A stretch of 60,464 bases of DNA from Thermodesulfobacteriota bacterium (GTDB taxonomy: Bacteria; Desulfobacterota; WTBG01; CAIYCZ01; CAIRTM01): positions 1 through 60,464 of the forward strand of contig JANQGV010000001.1 of NCBI GenBank assembly GCA_028282925.1. Direction: 5' to 3'. Position 1 is the first letter of the stretch; each line of letters begins with the position of its first letter. Positions 1 through 8,064 of the stretch are shown here, one piece after another. The notes beneath the pieces were generated by a model that had not been told where the DNA came from, did not search any database, and was given only the letters and a program-made list of their open reading frames with translations. The translations under genes were made by a program, and so were the position numbers.

Positions 1-95
1 TCGTAACCGGGATATTCAGAAATGTTCAGAAGCCGGAATTCACCAGTGCATATCGAAAATATGCTGATGGTGTCCAGGCCGGTATGGAGGGGTAA
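1..95 (+). CDS. korB: 2-oxoacid:ferredoxin oxidoreductase beta subunit, 3' end (partial)
   Basis: An open frame enters from the left edge (first full codon at 3) and stops with TAA at 93-95. Its about 30 residues (including GIFRNVQKPEF and SAYRKYADGVQAG) look like the C-terminal tail of a thiamine-diphosphate-binding beta subunit of a 2-oxoglutarate/2-oxoacid ferredoxin oxidoreductase. It ends one base before the proposed GTG start of the gamma subunit, so the two are almost certainly cotranscribed. Only the tail is visible; the identification rests on the motif and on the neighbouring gamma subunit. Confidence 0.6.
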   Translation, partial: VTGIFRNVQKPEFTSAYRKYADGVQAGMEG

Positions 96-96
96 C

Positions 97-699
97 GTGA
101 CGCACAAAAAAAAGAGCGAAACAACGGGATTTGCCGGAGACCTGATCGACCGTTTGAACATACGGGTTTCCGGCTCCGGAGGACAGGGTGTCATATCAAC
201 CGGGATGCTGCTGGGGGCGGCCATTGCAATCGGCGACGGACGCAACGTTTCCCAGAGCCAGGCCTATGGGCCCGAAGCCCGGGGCGGGGCGGCCCGGGCC
301 GATATTATCGTCAGTGACGGGGAAATTTATTTTCCCGAGTGTAACGATCTTGATATCCTGATTGCCTTTACCCCCGAGGCCTATGAAAAGTTTGCGGTGC
401 GGGCAAAACCGGACGGCCTGGTTCTGGCGGATGAAGATGCGGTTGATGTGCTGGTGGGCAATGCCCGGACCGTGAAAGTGCCTTTTCTGAAAACAGCCCA
501 GGAAAAGTTTTCGCGCCCGATCGTGGCCAACATAGTAGCCCTTGGTTTTCTTTCCACCTATACGAAGATTGTCAGCAAGCGAGCCCTGCGCGATATTATC
601 ACCGAACAGTTTTCCGGGTCCAGCCACCTTGAAAACAACCTGCAGGCACTGGAAGAAGGTTTCCGGCTGGGGGGCAAATTTTCCAAAGACGCGCATTAG
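97..699 (+). CDS. korC: 2-oxoacid:ferredoxin oxidoreductase gamma subunit
   Basis: Gamma subunit of a 2-oxoacid (probably 2-oxoglutarate) ferredoxin oxidoreductase, which makes or consumes acyl-CoA with ferredoxin in anaerobes. The glycine-rich GSGGQGVISTG stretch near residues 25-36 and the SQAYGPEARGGAARADIIVS segment are diagnostic of the POR/KOR gamma family, and the length (about 200 aa) is normal. I choose GTG at 97 because GGAGGGG lies 6-7 bases upstream and the open frame before it overlaps the upstream subunit. The stop codon overlaps the first base of a dispersed repeat. Confidence 0.88.
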   Translation: MTHKKKSETTGFAGDLIDRLNIRVSGSGGQGVISTGMLLGAAIAIGDGRNVSQSQAYGPEARGGAARADIIVSDGEIYFPECNDLDILIAFTPEAYEKFAVRAKPDGLVLADEDAVDVLVGNARTVKVPFLKTAQEKFSRPIVANIVALGFLSTYTKIVSKRALRDIITEQFSGSSHLENNLQALEEGFRLGGKFSKDAH

Positions 700-813
700 A
701 GGCTGTCGGATAACGCCCATCTCCTGCGTTGCGCTCACCCTTCGTCACTGCGACGTACAAGCAAGTACGCCTCTGTCCGTGCAGCCTGTATCTCCGGGCA
801 TTGCATCAGCCTC
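700..813. repeat. Dispersed MITE-like repeat, copy 1
   Basis: Begins directly at the korC stop codon with AGGCTGTCGGA and carries the conserved core CTGCGTTGCGCTCA, CGTCACTGCG and the small hairpin CGTAC...GTACG shared with the copies near metK and rtcB. The terminal GAGGCTG/CAGCCTC pair is weak here, so this looks like a diverged copy. It contains no credible gene; the short frames crossing it are not conserved. Confidence 0.6.
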
Positions 814-877
814 GCTACGAATCCTCGCTTGATCTGGGACTAGAAAATACCGGGGAACATCCTTCTGCTACGTGCTT

Positions 878-1399
878 TCAGGAAAGGATACTGAGAATCG
901 TTTCCAGTGGAATACGCTTGTCGGGGGGGAGGTCATGGGCCTGGGCGAATTGGTTGTTTACCGCAATCAGTATGGTGTTGAGGCGCTCAAGGTGCAAAAG
1001 GTCGCTTTCCGGAAGATCATTAATTAATAGCTCAGTGAAATTTTGGGGGCAGCAGTCCCGCCACGAACCCTTTTCGCCGGTGATGAGCAGAGGGATTCCG
1101 TGGGTGCGGCAAATGATGGGGCGCCGGTCGTAGAGCAGGCACAGGTCGTCTGCAAGCAGTATGCATACGTCCGAACCCGGGGCCTTTGCATGCAGTTTGG
1201 CCTGGGTTTCAGAATCTTTTTCGAGGCCTTCACGCAGAAAATAAAACTCCACGGGCAGCAGGCTGAGGTTTTGGCAACAGCATGTGCTGCAGCCGCTCCG
1301 GCACCGGATATGGGGGCTGTATTTGCGGGTGATTTCTGCGCAGAAGCCGTCTGCTTTTGCAATAAAATTTCTATACTGGATAAAGCTGTTTTCGTCCAT
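878..1399 (-). CDS. YkgJ-family cysteine-cluster protein
   Basis: Small cytoplasmic protein of the CxxCxxCC (YkgJ/UPF0153) family, thought to bind zinc or an iron-sulfur centre. C33-x3-C37-x2-C40-C41-C42 is followed by a second set in the DVCILLADDLCLLYDRRPIICRTHG region (CxxYxxRPxxCRxxG is the family hallmark) and by DCC. The length (173 aa) is typical. No biochemical role can be read from the sequence. It is transcribed convergently to korC and stands alone. A hairpin followed by a T-rich run on its own strand lies about 110-150 bases upstream. Confidence 0.8.
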   Translation of the reverse strand: MDENSFIQYRNFIAKADGFCAEITRKYSPHIRCRSGCSTCCCQNLSLLPVEFYFLREGLEKDSETQAKLHAKAPGSDVCILLADDLCLLYDRRPIICRTHGIPLLITGEKGSWRDCCPQNFTELLINDLPESDLLHLERLNTILIAVNNQFAQAHDLPPDKRIPLETILSILS

Positions 1400-1510
1400 T
1401 ATATCAGGGCCGATCGTTTTTTATCACCTGTTCGGCAATTGTAGCACAGGAGAACGTAAATGACTATAAGCGTTTATAATTGCAGGGCTTTTTTTGAAAG
1501 CCGGCATGAA

Positions 1511-1545
1511 CTGCAAAAAGAAAAGCCGGACATCAAGCGTCCGGC
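1511..1545 (-). terminator. Hairpin plus T-rich run, reading leftward
   Basis: On the minus strand GCCGGAC-7 nt-GTCCGGC is followed by TTTTCTTTTT, the form of a Rho-independent terminator. It points toward the YkgJ gene from upstream, so it would act as an attenuator or insulator rather than an end-of-gene terminator. The plus-strand reading lacks a T-run. Confidence 0.45.
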
Positions 1546-1704
1546 CTTCCTCAGGGGGTGGGGGGTTACAAATCTATTTAATATATATTATAAATTTCGA
1601 TTATATGCAATAAGACGATTTTCTTAAAATGCTCTTTTTCGATTTTATATTATTTATCGGGATGTAATAGTAAAACTTGAGCAAAAGAAGGACTACGGCG
1701 AATT

Positions 1705-1794
1705 ATGTATGTAAAAAGGATGCGGAGGTTTTTAACTATCCGAAAAAACATCTTTTTAATGTCTATGGTGATAATGATTCATGGTTGGCTTTAG
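1705..1794 (+). CDS. Possible 29-aa basic/hydrophobic peptide
   Basis: ATG at 1705 runs to TAG at 1794. The peptide has a strongly basic N-terminal part (KRMRR, RK) followed by a hydrophobic stretch (IFLMSMVIMI), like a minimal signal or membrane peptide. AAGAAGGA lies about 13 bases upstream, too far for a good ribosome site. It may simply be chance in an AT-rich spacer. Confidence 0.15.
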   Translation: MYVKRMRRFLTIRKNIFLMSMVIMIHGWL

Positions 1795-1883
1795 CTTAAG
1801 TATCCATTTTAAATGATCGATACACTAATTAATATGAACACTATGAAATCTTTTCATAAAAATACACATGAGGATATAAAAAA

Positions 1884-4800
1884 ATGATCTACACGAATTT
1901 TTTCCACCGGGGCATCCTGGGGCTGTTTTTGATTATGATACTTGCAGGAAGCAATGGTGTTGAAAACGCTGTTGCCCAGGAAGTGTTGCACGTGCCGGTG
2001 GGGCAAAAAACAACGTTTACCCAGTTCAACTATCACTATGCTTTTTTCGCGGATGATGAATCGTTGCCGCCCCCGGAACAACGCAATGTCTATTCCGAAG
2101 GCACAATAGCTCACTCATCGGTGTTGGCTGATCCGGGTACGGGATCTGAAGTCTATGCCGAAATCGGCATTGTATTCGAGCTTGATCTGACAGGGCTCTC
2201 GCCTGATGATGTTAAACAGATGCCGGTAAGTATATCTTTTGATTATTCGTATGAACTAAATGCGTCGTGGCAAAGCGGGCGGAATGTGGCCATTGCCGCC
2301 ATCGAAATCCCAGACTTTAGAGAGGGCAGTGTTGCGCGGGTCGGGTATCCCAACGACAACGGTACCCTCGAGAACAGTGAAGTGGTCACCTTTACCCACT
2401 GGCCTTACGACGCCGCGCGGCTTACCGCCGGCGATTTTATGAACCCGGAACAGGTGCTTTTTCTTACGGCGTACGCCCGGGCCCTTGCCCCGGGCAATGC
2501 CGGTGCATGCAGCGCCGATTCATATGTGACGTTGAACAGTATTACCTTTGATTTCCCTCAGGGCACCACAACCACCACTACCATTCCGGATAACAATACA
2601 GCTCCAACCACCACGACTACCATAATGCCCGAAGAGCTGACCGCAGATTTTGTAGGTAAGCCACAGATGGGTAAAGCACCTTTAATGGTAAAATTTTTTC
2701 CCCAGGTAAGCGGTAACGCAGTTGACGGCTTCTGGGACTTCGGGGACGAGGAGACCAGTGAAGAGCACTATCCCGAGCATATATATCATCAACCCGGTAC
2801 GTACACGGTGACCCTTACGGTGGTGAGTGATACCGGAGATGAGTTTCAGGTCGTCAAGACGGATTACATAACGGTTGTAGAATCGCAACTCATGGCGGAC
2901 TTTTATGCCCTTCCGGAAGCCGGTGCTCCGCCGTTACAGGTAGCTTTTGAAGATGCGTCACGTGGGCCGGTTGTTGCCTGGGACTGGGACTTCGGGGATG
3001 GAAATATCAGCACGGAGCAACACCCGGTTCATACCTATGCCGAGATGGGGGAGTATACCGTCAGGCTCATGGTTACCGACAACAACGGCAATTTTGATAT
3101 CAAGGAAATCGTAAACCTGATTGTCGTTAATGACAATATACTGGAAGCAGACTTTGCGGCCTCGCCGTTAAAGGGCCCGGCGCCCCTGACCGTGCAGTTT
3201 CAGGACAGCTCAAGCGGCAATGTGGTGGAGTGGGCGTGGAATTTCGGCGACGGCCGGTACAGCAAGGAACAAAACCCCACGCATATATACGATGCGCCGG
3301 GAACCTATTTTGTCGGGATGAGAGTTTCGGACGGGGAGCGTACTGCAACCGAAATTAAAGAGGGGTATATTGCCGTGAGCCCCGGGTCGGACCGGCAATA
3401 TTCTCTTTCCGGAACGGTTACCGGGCTGAACACTATGGACGTGCATGTGTTTCTTTCCGGAGATGAGGAACGCATTACCAAAGCCGATCAGGAGGGAGCC
3501 TATAGTTTTCAAGGGCTTTCTTCAGGCGCATACGTTGTGACACCGTACGCCGAAGGAGTTGCTTTTGATGTGCCCAGTAAAGAAGTTGCAATAGCAAACC
3601 AGAGCGTCGGCGGCGTTGATTTCAACGCCCGCAGCAGCGGCCCGGTTATTGTGTCCGTGTTTGCCGAACCGCACAAGGTGCCGGCGGATGATGAAACCCC
3701 GGTGACATTTTTCGCCCAGGTGGATCATCCCTCCGGGCTTGACAGCATTGCGCGGGTAGCGATGGACCTGGAGTCCATCGGGGGCAAGCCGGAGCAGGAT
3801 ATGTTTGATGACGGCACCAATGGTGATGATGTGGCCGGGGACGGTGTGTATGCCTACCAGACCACTGTGGCGGCCGAAACGCCTCCCGGGCCGAAGGGGG
3901 TGTTTGTCGGGGTGGTGGATACAGCCGGCATGTTCAACTATGAAGTCATTGAAATGGGAACATCACGGTCCTTTTCTGGAACGGTGGGACAAAACGGGAC
4001 TCAGAAGAAAACCGTACAAAATGAAATTGAGGGCCAGACTCTGGTTACCAGTTACGGTCTCGGTGGAGGAGGAGCAGCAGGTGGAATCGCATCTGCTGCA
4101 GAAGCGGGCTCAGTACTTCTGCAGCTCTTTACCCCGGACAATGAAGCCTATTTTGACAGCCCGCTTGCAGTTTCTTCCCAGACGGCTGAGATCCAGGTAA
4201 AGGATGCATCCAAGGGAACCTGGACGTTTGAAATCCAGAACAAAGGAACCCAGAGTCAGCAGTACAGCCTTTCGGTTGCAACTTCGGGTACAGGTGTTAT
4301 ATCCGGTGCGGTTTTGGATGCCGAAACCGGCCAGGGCATTGATGACGGTGTTGTAACCACAACCGGCGGCGGCTCCACCGTGACTCAGGAAGGTTATTAT
4401 GCCCTGCTGCACCCGGCAGGCGTTTTTACCGTGCAGGCATACAGTCAGAGCGGTACGTATCTTACGGCCTCCAAATCGGTTACCGTTTCTTCCGGTGCGA
4501 GCCAGGAAGTTAATCTGGCCCTGCAGAGCACATCAAGCACCGACAACGGTACACGCCCCTGTGTTTTAGCCCGGTTTTTTAACCGGCCCGGTGATGCGGC
4601 CCTGCTTGACAGCATGCGCGGTGTTCGGGACGGTCTGTTGAAAAAGACGAGTCGTGGGAGAGAGTATACGGCCCTGTATTACCGGTATTCGCCGGAAGTA
4701 GCGTTGATAGTACAACAAAACAGCAGACTCAGAAGCATGATCAAAGCCTGTGCGTTTGATATGCTGATGCTGCTTTCCAGTGTGCACAGCGGAAAGACAC

Positions 4801-4931
4801 TATGTCTCAGCGCAAATCAGGTGAAAAAGATAAGCGTGTGCCTGGAAATGATTAAATCAGAGGCAAGCCCGGAGTTGCAGACGGAGCTGTCCAGCATACT
4901 GCAACGTGTGCAGGAGGGCAGGCTCTTTTAA
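1884..4931 (+). CDS. Secreted multi-PKD-domain surface protein with CFI-box-like C-terminus
   Basis: Large exported protein (1015 aa). Residues 1-32 form a signal peptide ending at a likely AVA/Q site. A beta-rich N-terminal domain (about 35-215) is joined by Thr-rich linkers (TTTTTTIPDN, TTTTTI) to three PKD domains at about 251-335, 336-417 and 421-503, each with a WxFGD core and a GxYxVxLxV strand. Two carboxypeptidase-regulatory-like folds (about 510-580 and 810-890) flank a domain with DDGTNGDDVAGDGVY, like the choice-of-anchor/REJ-type modules. The last 120 residues, starting at about 892, resemble the CFI-box C-terminal domain (LYYRYSP is conserved) but have CVLARFF where CFIATAAYG is usual. 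The ATG has GAGG 11-14 bases upstream. The role is probably surface adhesion or matrix; the substrate is unknown. Confidence 0.8.
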   Translation: MIYTNFFHRGILGLFLIMILAGSNGVENAVAQEVLHVPVGQKTTFTQFNYHYAFFADDESLPPPEQRNVYSEGTIAHSSVLADPGTGSEVYAEIGIVFELDLTGLSPDDVKQMPVSISFDYSYELNASWQSGRNVAIAAIEIPDFREGSVARVGYPNDNGTLENSEVVTFTHWPYDAARLTAGDFMNPEQVLFLTAYARALAPGNAGACSADSYVTLNSITFDFPQGTTTTTTIPDNNTAPTTTTTIMPEELTADFVGKPQMGKAPLMVKFFPQVSGNAVDGFWDFGDEETSEEHYPEHIYHQPGTYTVTLTVVSDTGDEFQVVKTDYITVVESQLMADFYALPEAGAPPLQVAFEDASRGPVVAWDWDFGDGNISTEQHPVHTYAEMGEYTVRLMVTDNNGNFDIKEIVNLIVVNDNILEADFAASPLKGPAPLTVQFQDSSSGNVVEWAWNFGDGRYSKEQNPTHIYDAPGTYFVGMRVSDGERTATEIKEGYIAVSPGSDRQYSLSGTVTGLNTMDVHVFLSGDEERITKADQEGAYSFQGLSSGAYVVTPYAEGVAFDVPSKEVAIANQSVGGVDFNARSSGPVIVSVFAEPHKVPADDETPVTFFAQVDHPSGLDSIARVAMDLESIGGKPEQDMFDDGTNGDDVAGDGVYAYQTTVAAETPPGPKGVFVGVVDTAGMFNYEVIEMGTSRSFSGTVGQNGTQKKTVQNEIEGQTLVTSYGLGGGGAAGGIASAAEAGSVLLQLFTPDNEAYFDSPLAVSSQTAEIQVKDASKGTWTFEIQNKGTQSQQYSLSVATSGTGVISGAVLDAETGQGIDDGVVTTTGGGSTVTQEGYYALLHPAGVFTVQAYSQSGTYLTASKSVTVSSGASQEVNLALQSTSSTDNGTRPCVLARFFNRPGDAALLDSMRGVRDGLLKKTSRGREYTALYYRYSPEVALIVQQNSRLRSMIKACAFDMLMLLSSVHSGKTLCLSANQVKKISVCLEMIKSEASPELQTELSSILQRVQEGRLF

Positions 4932-5177
4932 TTCAGTGTATCCAGACAGCCCCTTTTTTTGGGGTGAATGCAGCGTATCCGGGAAAATATATTTTCTTGC
5001 AAGCCTTTACCCTCAGGGGTACAATATCATAACAGGTCAAAATCCAAGGGGTATTTTCATACGAGTAGTACTATACCTGTTCCGCGTTGAAACAATCTTA
5101 TGGCGGCACTGCTTTCCTATCGTGAGGTACTGCCGGAATAGAGCACCAGACCGACCTGCGCAATCACTAACAAACAA

Positions 5178-6551
5178 TTGGGTGTAAAGGGCGTGGAAGA
5201 GGTAACGAGGGTATTAATCGTTGATGACAGCCCAACAATCAGATCAGGTCTTTCAAGGGATTTAAAAAATCTGGGCTTTGACGTCGTGCAGGCCAGAGAC
5301 GGACAGGAAGGCTTTGATCTAGCGCTGTCTCAGGCCTTTGATCTGGTTATTACCGATATTGATATGCCTGAGATGGACGGGTTTGAGCTCTGCTATCGTT
5401 TAAAAAGGGCAGAGGAAACCCAGGCGGTTCCGGTCATTATTTTAAGTTCGAATGATGGGGAAGAGGATATAGAACGCGGGTTTGAAACCGGCGCCGCTGC
5501 GTTTGTCAGCAAAACCGATGCCCGTGAGAAACTACATGTTCGCATTGAGGAGGTATTGAACCGCGCTTTTTTTGCTCGAGAACGGCTTATTCTGGTCGTG
5601 GATGACTCGAAGCTGATACGAACCATTACCCACGACGGACTTGTCAGGGCGGGGTTCCAGGTGGTAACCGCTGAAAATGGGAGTAAAGCTTTGGATGCGC
5701 TGTCGCGTCATACCCCCGATCTTGTTCTCAGTGATATCCAGATGCCGGTGCTTGACGGATTCGGGTTGTGTGCCGCCATGCGTAAAAAGCCGGAATGGGC
5801 GGCGATCCCGTTTGTTGTAATGAGCACGGTAAGTGACCGCTCCATCATCAGGAGGATCATGGAGCGGGGGGCCTGTGCCTACCTTGAAAAGCCTTTTAAT
5901 ATGGAGCAGCTTGTTATAACGGTTGAAAAGCTGCTATCCGACCATTTTCAGCTATTATTGAAGGAGAAAGAGCGGCTTGATGCTGAGCGCTCTGCTATGA
6001 TCGGCAGTATTACGAGCCTGGTTCAGGCCCTTGAAGCCAGAGACCGCTATACCCGTGGGCATTCTGAAACGGTTGCCCGTATTTCGGTTGGTGTTGCGCA
6101 AAAAATGGGCTTCAGCGCCGAAGAGCAGGAAATGATACATATGGCGGGCAGGCTTCACGATCTGGGGAAAATCGGTGTGCGTGACAGCATACTGCTCAAA
6201 CCGGGTGTCCTGTCTGAACGCGAATTCAGTCAAATCAAGAAGCATCCGGTTATCGGGGCTGAAATCCTGGGACCTGTTCCCAGCCTGGAACCCATCATCC
6301 CAGGCGTGCTCTACCATCATGAGCGAATGAAGGGACAGGGCTATCCGAAGGGCCTGAAAGGAGATAAGATTCCGCTTACCGCCAGAATCATCGCCGTTGC
6401 AGACACCTATGAAAGTCTTATAAGCGACCGTCCCTACCACAAGGGCGTTCCCAAGGAGGAGGCGGTTGCAGTAATAGAAGATGCCCGTTCAAACCTGTTG
6501 TGTCCTGATTGTGTAAAGGTTTTTATGGAATGGATAGAGCACAATAATTAG
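5178..6551 (+). CDS. Response regulator with two REC domains and an HD-GYP c-di-GMP phosphodiesterase
   Basis: Cytoplasmic signalling protein (457 aa). Two receiver domains (about 10-125 and 135-250) each keep the acidic pocket (VDD), the phospho-acceptor Asp (VITDIDMP and VLSDIQMP) and a switch region. The C-terminal HD-GYP domain (about 265-455) has GHSE, the HDLGK metal motif, HHER and GQGYPKGL, so it should degrade cyclic di-GMP. Two receivers in tandem suggest integration of two phospho-inputs. The track start is TTG at 5178 without a clear ribosome site; GTG at 5193 is an alternative with AAAGG too close upstream. It lies next to the surface PKD protein and the glycan regulator, consistent with biofilm control, but no partner kinase is present. 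Confidence 0.88.
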   Translation: MGVKGVEEVTRVLIVDDSPTIRSGLSRDLKNLGFDVVQARDGQEGFDLALSQAFDLVITDIDMPEMDGFELCYRLKRAEETQAVPVIILSSNDGEEDIERGFETGAAAFVSKTDAREKLHVRIEEVLNRAFFARERLILVVDDSKLIRTITHDGLVRAGFQVVTAENGSKALDALSRHTPDLVLSDIQMPVLDGFGLCAAMRKKPEWAAIPFVVMSTVSDRSIIRRIMERGACAYLEKPFNMEQLVITVEKLLSDHFQLLLKEKERLDAERSAMIGSITSLVQALEARDRYTRGHSETVARISVGVAQKMGFSAEEQEMIHMAGRLHDLGKIGVRDSILLKPGVLSEREFSQIKKHPVIGAEILGPVPSLEPIIPGVLYHHERMKGQGYPKGLKGDKIPLTARIIAVADTYESLISDRPYHKGVPKEEAVAVIEDARSNLLCPDCVKVFMEWIEHNN

Positions 6552-6756
6552 CTGAGATAGTCGGAGGTGTTTTTTGCCTTTCTCCGGCGATTACCCCACT
6601 GGAATCCATACACTACACCCCGGTTATAAAAAAAATCCGCACATTATCAGGAACTTGTCTGATTCCGGCCGGTTGTAATGTAATAAAAGCCAATAATGAC
6701 ATGCAAACCGGTCCTGAAATGGTGAATTAAAAAACCGAGATTAAATTTAGATAATA

Positions 6757-6792
6757 AATATTGCAAATATTGTATTAAATATCGCAAATATC
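6757..6792 (+). promoter_or_regulatory. Two 15-bp direct repeats spaced 21 bp, upstream of the regulator promoter
   Basis: AATATTGCAAATATT (6757-6771) and AATATCGCAAATATC (6778-6792) match at 13 of 15 positions and start exactly 21 bp apart, two helical turns. They lie just upstream of the -35 box at 6819, a position typical of an activator or a second regulator. The binding protein is unknown. Confidence 0.5.
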
Positions 6793-6795
6793 ACC

Positions 6796-6810
6796 GTTCA
6801 TTTTATGAAC
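6796..6810. promoter_or_regulatory. Operator-like palindrome 1 (GTTCAT-N3-ATGAAC)
   Basis: GTTCATTTTATGAAC, a perfect palindrome with a 3-bp centre, ends 8 bp before the -35 box. The same half-sites recur at 6847-6861 across the transcription start, 51 bp away centre to centre. This suggests a dimeric repressor binding on both sides of the promoter. Confidence 0.6.
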
Positions 6811-6818
6811 ATTATTGC

Positions 6819-6846
6819 TTGACAGGCGGAGTAAAATAATTATATT
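6819..6846 (+). promoter_or_regulatory. Sigma-70 type promoter of the EPS regulator gene
   Basis: TTGACA (6819-6824), a 16-bp spacer, and TATATT (6841-6846) make a near-consensus promoter. The expected start site is about 6852-6854, only 2-4 bases before the ATG at 6856. The transcript would therefore be nearly leaderless and would lack a ribosome binding site. Confidence 0.7.
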
Positions 6847-6861
6847 GTTCATAATATGAAC
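6847..6861. promoter_or_regulatory. Operator-like palindrome 2 overlapping transcription and translation start
   Basis: GTTCATAATATGAAC has the same half-sites as palindrome 1 and lies directly after the -10 box. Its right arm contains the ATG start codon of the regulator. A protein bound here would block transcription initiation, so autorepression by the winged-helix regulator is the simplest reading. Confidence 0.6.
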
Positions 6862-7443
6862 ACTAAAAACCATGCAGATGATATAGCCTATAAATTGCTT
6901 GATGAACTGGATAAGGATGCCGTGATATCCCAGCGCGCACTGGCCGATCGGCTGGGGATTGCCCTTGGCCTGGTAAACGCCTATATCAAGCGATTGTGCA
7001 ATAAGGGTTATATAAAAATAAAATGGTTACCAAAAAAAAGAATCAAGTATATTATCACCCCCCAGGGCTTTGCCGAAAAATCCCGCCTTGCATATAAGTA
7101 TATGCACTATTCAATTTTATATTTTAAAGATATCCGCAGTAAAATTGAAGATACCTATGCGGGTATGCTGAAAGCAGGGGTTAAAACAATACTGCTGTGG
7201 GGTGATGGTGAGTTGGCCGAACTGTGTTATGTGTCTACCCGGGGCTATCCGCTGGAAGTTGTCGGGGCTGTGGGTACTACGGGGTCTGAAAATGGTTTTT
7301 TTGGTCGTGCAATTTATACGGCAGATCAATTGACGGACGTTGATTTTGACGCAATTCTTATTGCCACCCTTGATAAGAAAGCCGTGAGCGTTTTAGAGAA
7401 GAGCGATATCAACACTGAAAAAATTTATTATCTTGAACAATGA
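6856..7443 (+). CDS. EPS-associated winged-helix (MarR-like) transcriptional regulator with Rossmann-like sensor domain
   Basis: DNA-binding regulator (195 aa). A winged helix-turn-helix spans about residues 10-75 (SQRALADRLGIALGLVNAYIKRL, then a basic wing) and matches the EPS-associated MarR-type family that heads exopolysaccharide loci. Residues 105-190 form a Rossmann-like half (ILLWGDGELAELCYV..., then IYTADQL and DFDAILIATLD), like the N-terminal domain of NeuD/PglD sugar acyltransferases, so it may sense a nucleotide-sugar or related ligand (inference). The start codon lies inside an operator-like palindrome. The stop overlaps the next ATG (ATGA), giving translational coupling with the antiterminator. 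Confidence 0.82.
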   Translation: MNTKNHADDIAYKLLDELDKDAVISQRALADRLGIALGLVNAYIKRLCNKGYIKIKWLPKKRIKYIITPQGFAEKSRLAYKYMHYSILYFKDIRSKIEDTYAGMLKAGVKTILLWGDGELAELCYVSTRGYPLEVVGAVGTTGSENGFFGRAIYTADQLTDVDFDAILIATLDKKAVSVLEKSDINTEKIYYLEQ

Positions 7444-8003
7444 CTCTCTGCGCAGGGACTGATACATCCAGAATGCAAGACTCTGTTTCGGACGAAACCG
7501 GTTCCGAAATATGCTGGTATGCAGTATATGTAAAGTCCCGACATGAATTTAAGGTGCGCGAATTACTGGAAAAAGCTACTATCGAAGTCTTTCTGCCAAC
7601 GGTTGAACGGCTGAGACGGTGGAAGGACCGTAAGAAAAAGGTAACGTTCCCACTTTTTCCCGGGTACCTGTTTGTGCATACGCCGAGCAGCAAGCCGGAC
7701 CTGCTCGCAGTGTTAAAAACTCACGGCGTTGTGCGCTTTATCGGCGTCCACCCAGGAGTTCCGCTTCCGGTTCCGGATGTGCAGATTGAATCGCTTCAGA
7801 AGCTGGTTGCCAGCAGGGAGGATCTGGAGCCGTATCCGTATCTGCAAAAGGGACAACTGGTGAGAATCGTCAGCGGTCCTCTTGCCGGGGTGGAGGGGAT
7901 TCTCGAAAAACGACAGGGACAGCATCTGCTTGTTCTGTCGATTGACATATTGCAGCAGGGCGCGTCGGTGAAAATTGATGCACTCGATGTAGAGCCGGTA
8001 TAG
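7440..8003 (+). CDS. UpxY/RfaH-type NusG paralogue, transcription antiterminator
   Basis: Specialised NusG paralogue (187 aa) that travels with RNA polymerase and prevents early termination in long polysaccharide operons. The NusG N-terminal fold covers about 20-115 (CWYAVYVKSRHEFKVRELLEK, FPLFPGYLFVH) and a KOW segment about 130-170 (KGQLVRIVSGPLAGVEGIL). It is coupled to the regulator by a 4-base overlap; ATG at 7473 is an alternative start. A long plus-strand glycan operon follows directly, as usual for UpxY/LoaP/RfaH genes, and a strong hairpin lies just downstream. Confidence 0.85.
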   Translation: MTLCAGTDTSRMQDSVSDETGSEICWYAVYVKSRHEFKVRELLEKATIEVFLPTVERLRRWKDRKKKVTFPLFPGYLFVHTPSSKPDLLAVLKTHGVVRFIGVHPGVPLPVPDVQIESLQKLVASREDLEPYPYLQKGQLVRIVSGPLAGVEGILEKRQGQHLLVLSIDILQQGASVKIDALDVEPV

Positions 8004-8020
8004 AAGAAAAAGTGCATAAA

Positions 8021-8064
8021 CGGTTTGTCCGGTTCAAGCGGATAAACCGGCTTATTATCCCTTT
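8021..8064 (+). terminator. Strong hairpin between the antiterminator gene and pseB
   Basis: An 11-bp stem (8021-8031 with 8039-8049, one G-U pair) and a 7-nt loop are followed by a T-rich run (CTTATTATCCCTTTT). It could be a leaky terminator or the RNA element at which the UpxY-type protein loads. Its place between the antiterminator and the first biosynthetic gene fits either role. Confidence 0.5.

Larger units (their letters stand above)
1400..1883. other. 484-bp AT-rich intergenic region
   Basis: Divergent spacer between the YkgJ gene and the PKD protein. It holds a GCCGGAC/GTCCGGC hairpin (1525-1545), a 29-codon open frame (1705-1794) with an AAGAAGGA motif upstream, and a small palindrome ATGAAA-TCT-TTTCAT at 1843-1857 just before the PKD gene. 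Promoters for both flanking genes should lie here, but I could not fix -35/-10 boxes with confidence. Confidence 0.5.

Noticed and set aside
1829-1842. AATATGAACACTA before the PKD gene as a third regulator operator
   Set aside because: It matches only one half-site and the flank of the palindromes at 6796 and 6847; the GTTCAT arm is missing.
5031-5081. AACAGGT...ACCTGTT inverted pair before the HD-GYP gene
   Set aside because: Only 7 bp with a 37-bp gap, which is easily met by chance; no promoter boxes around it.
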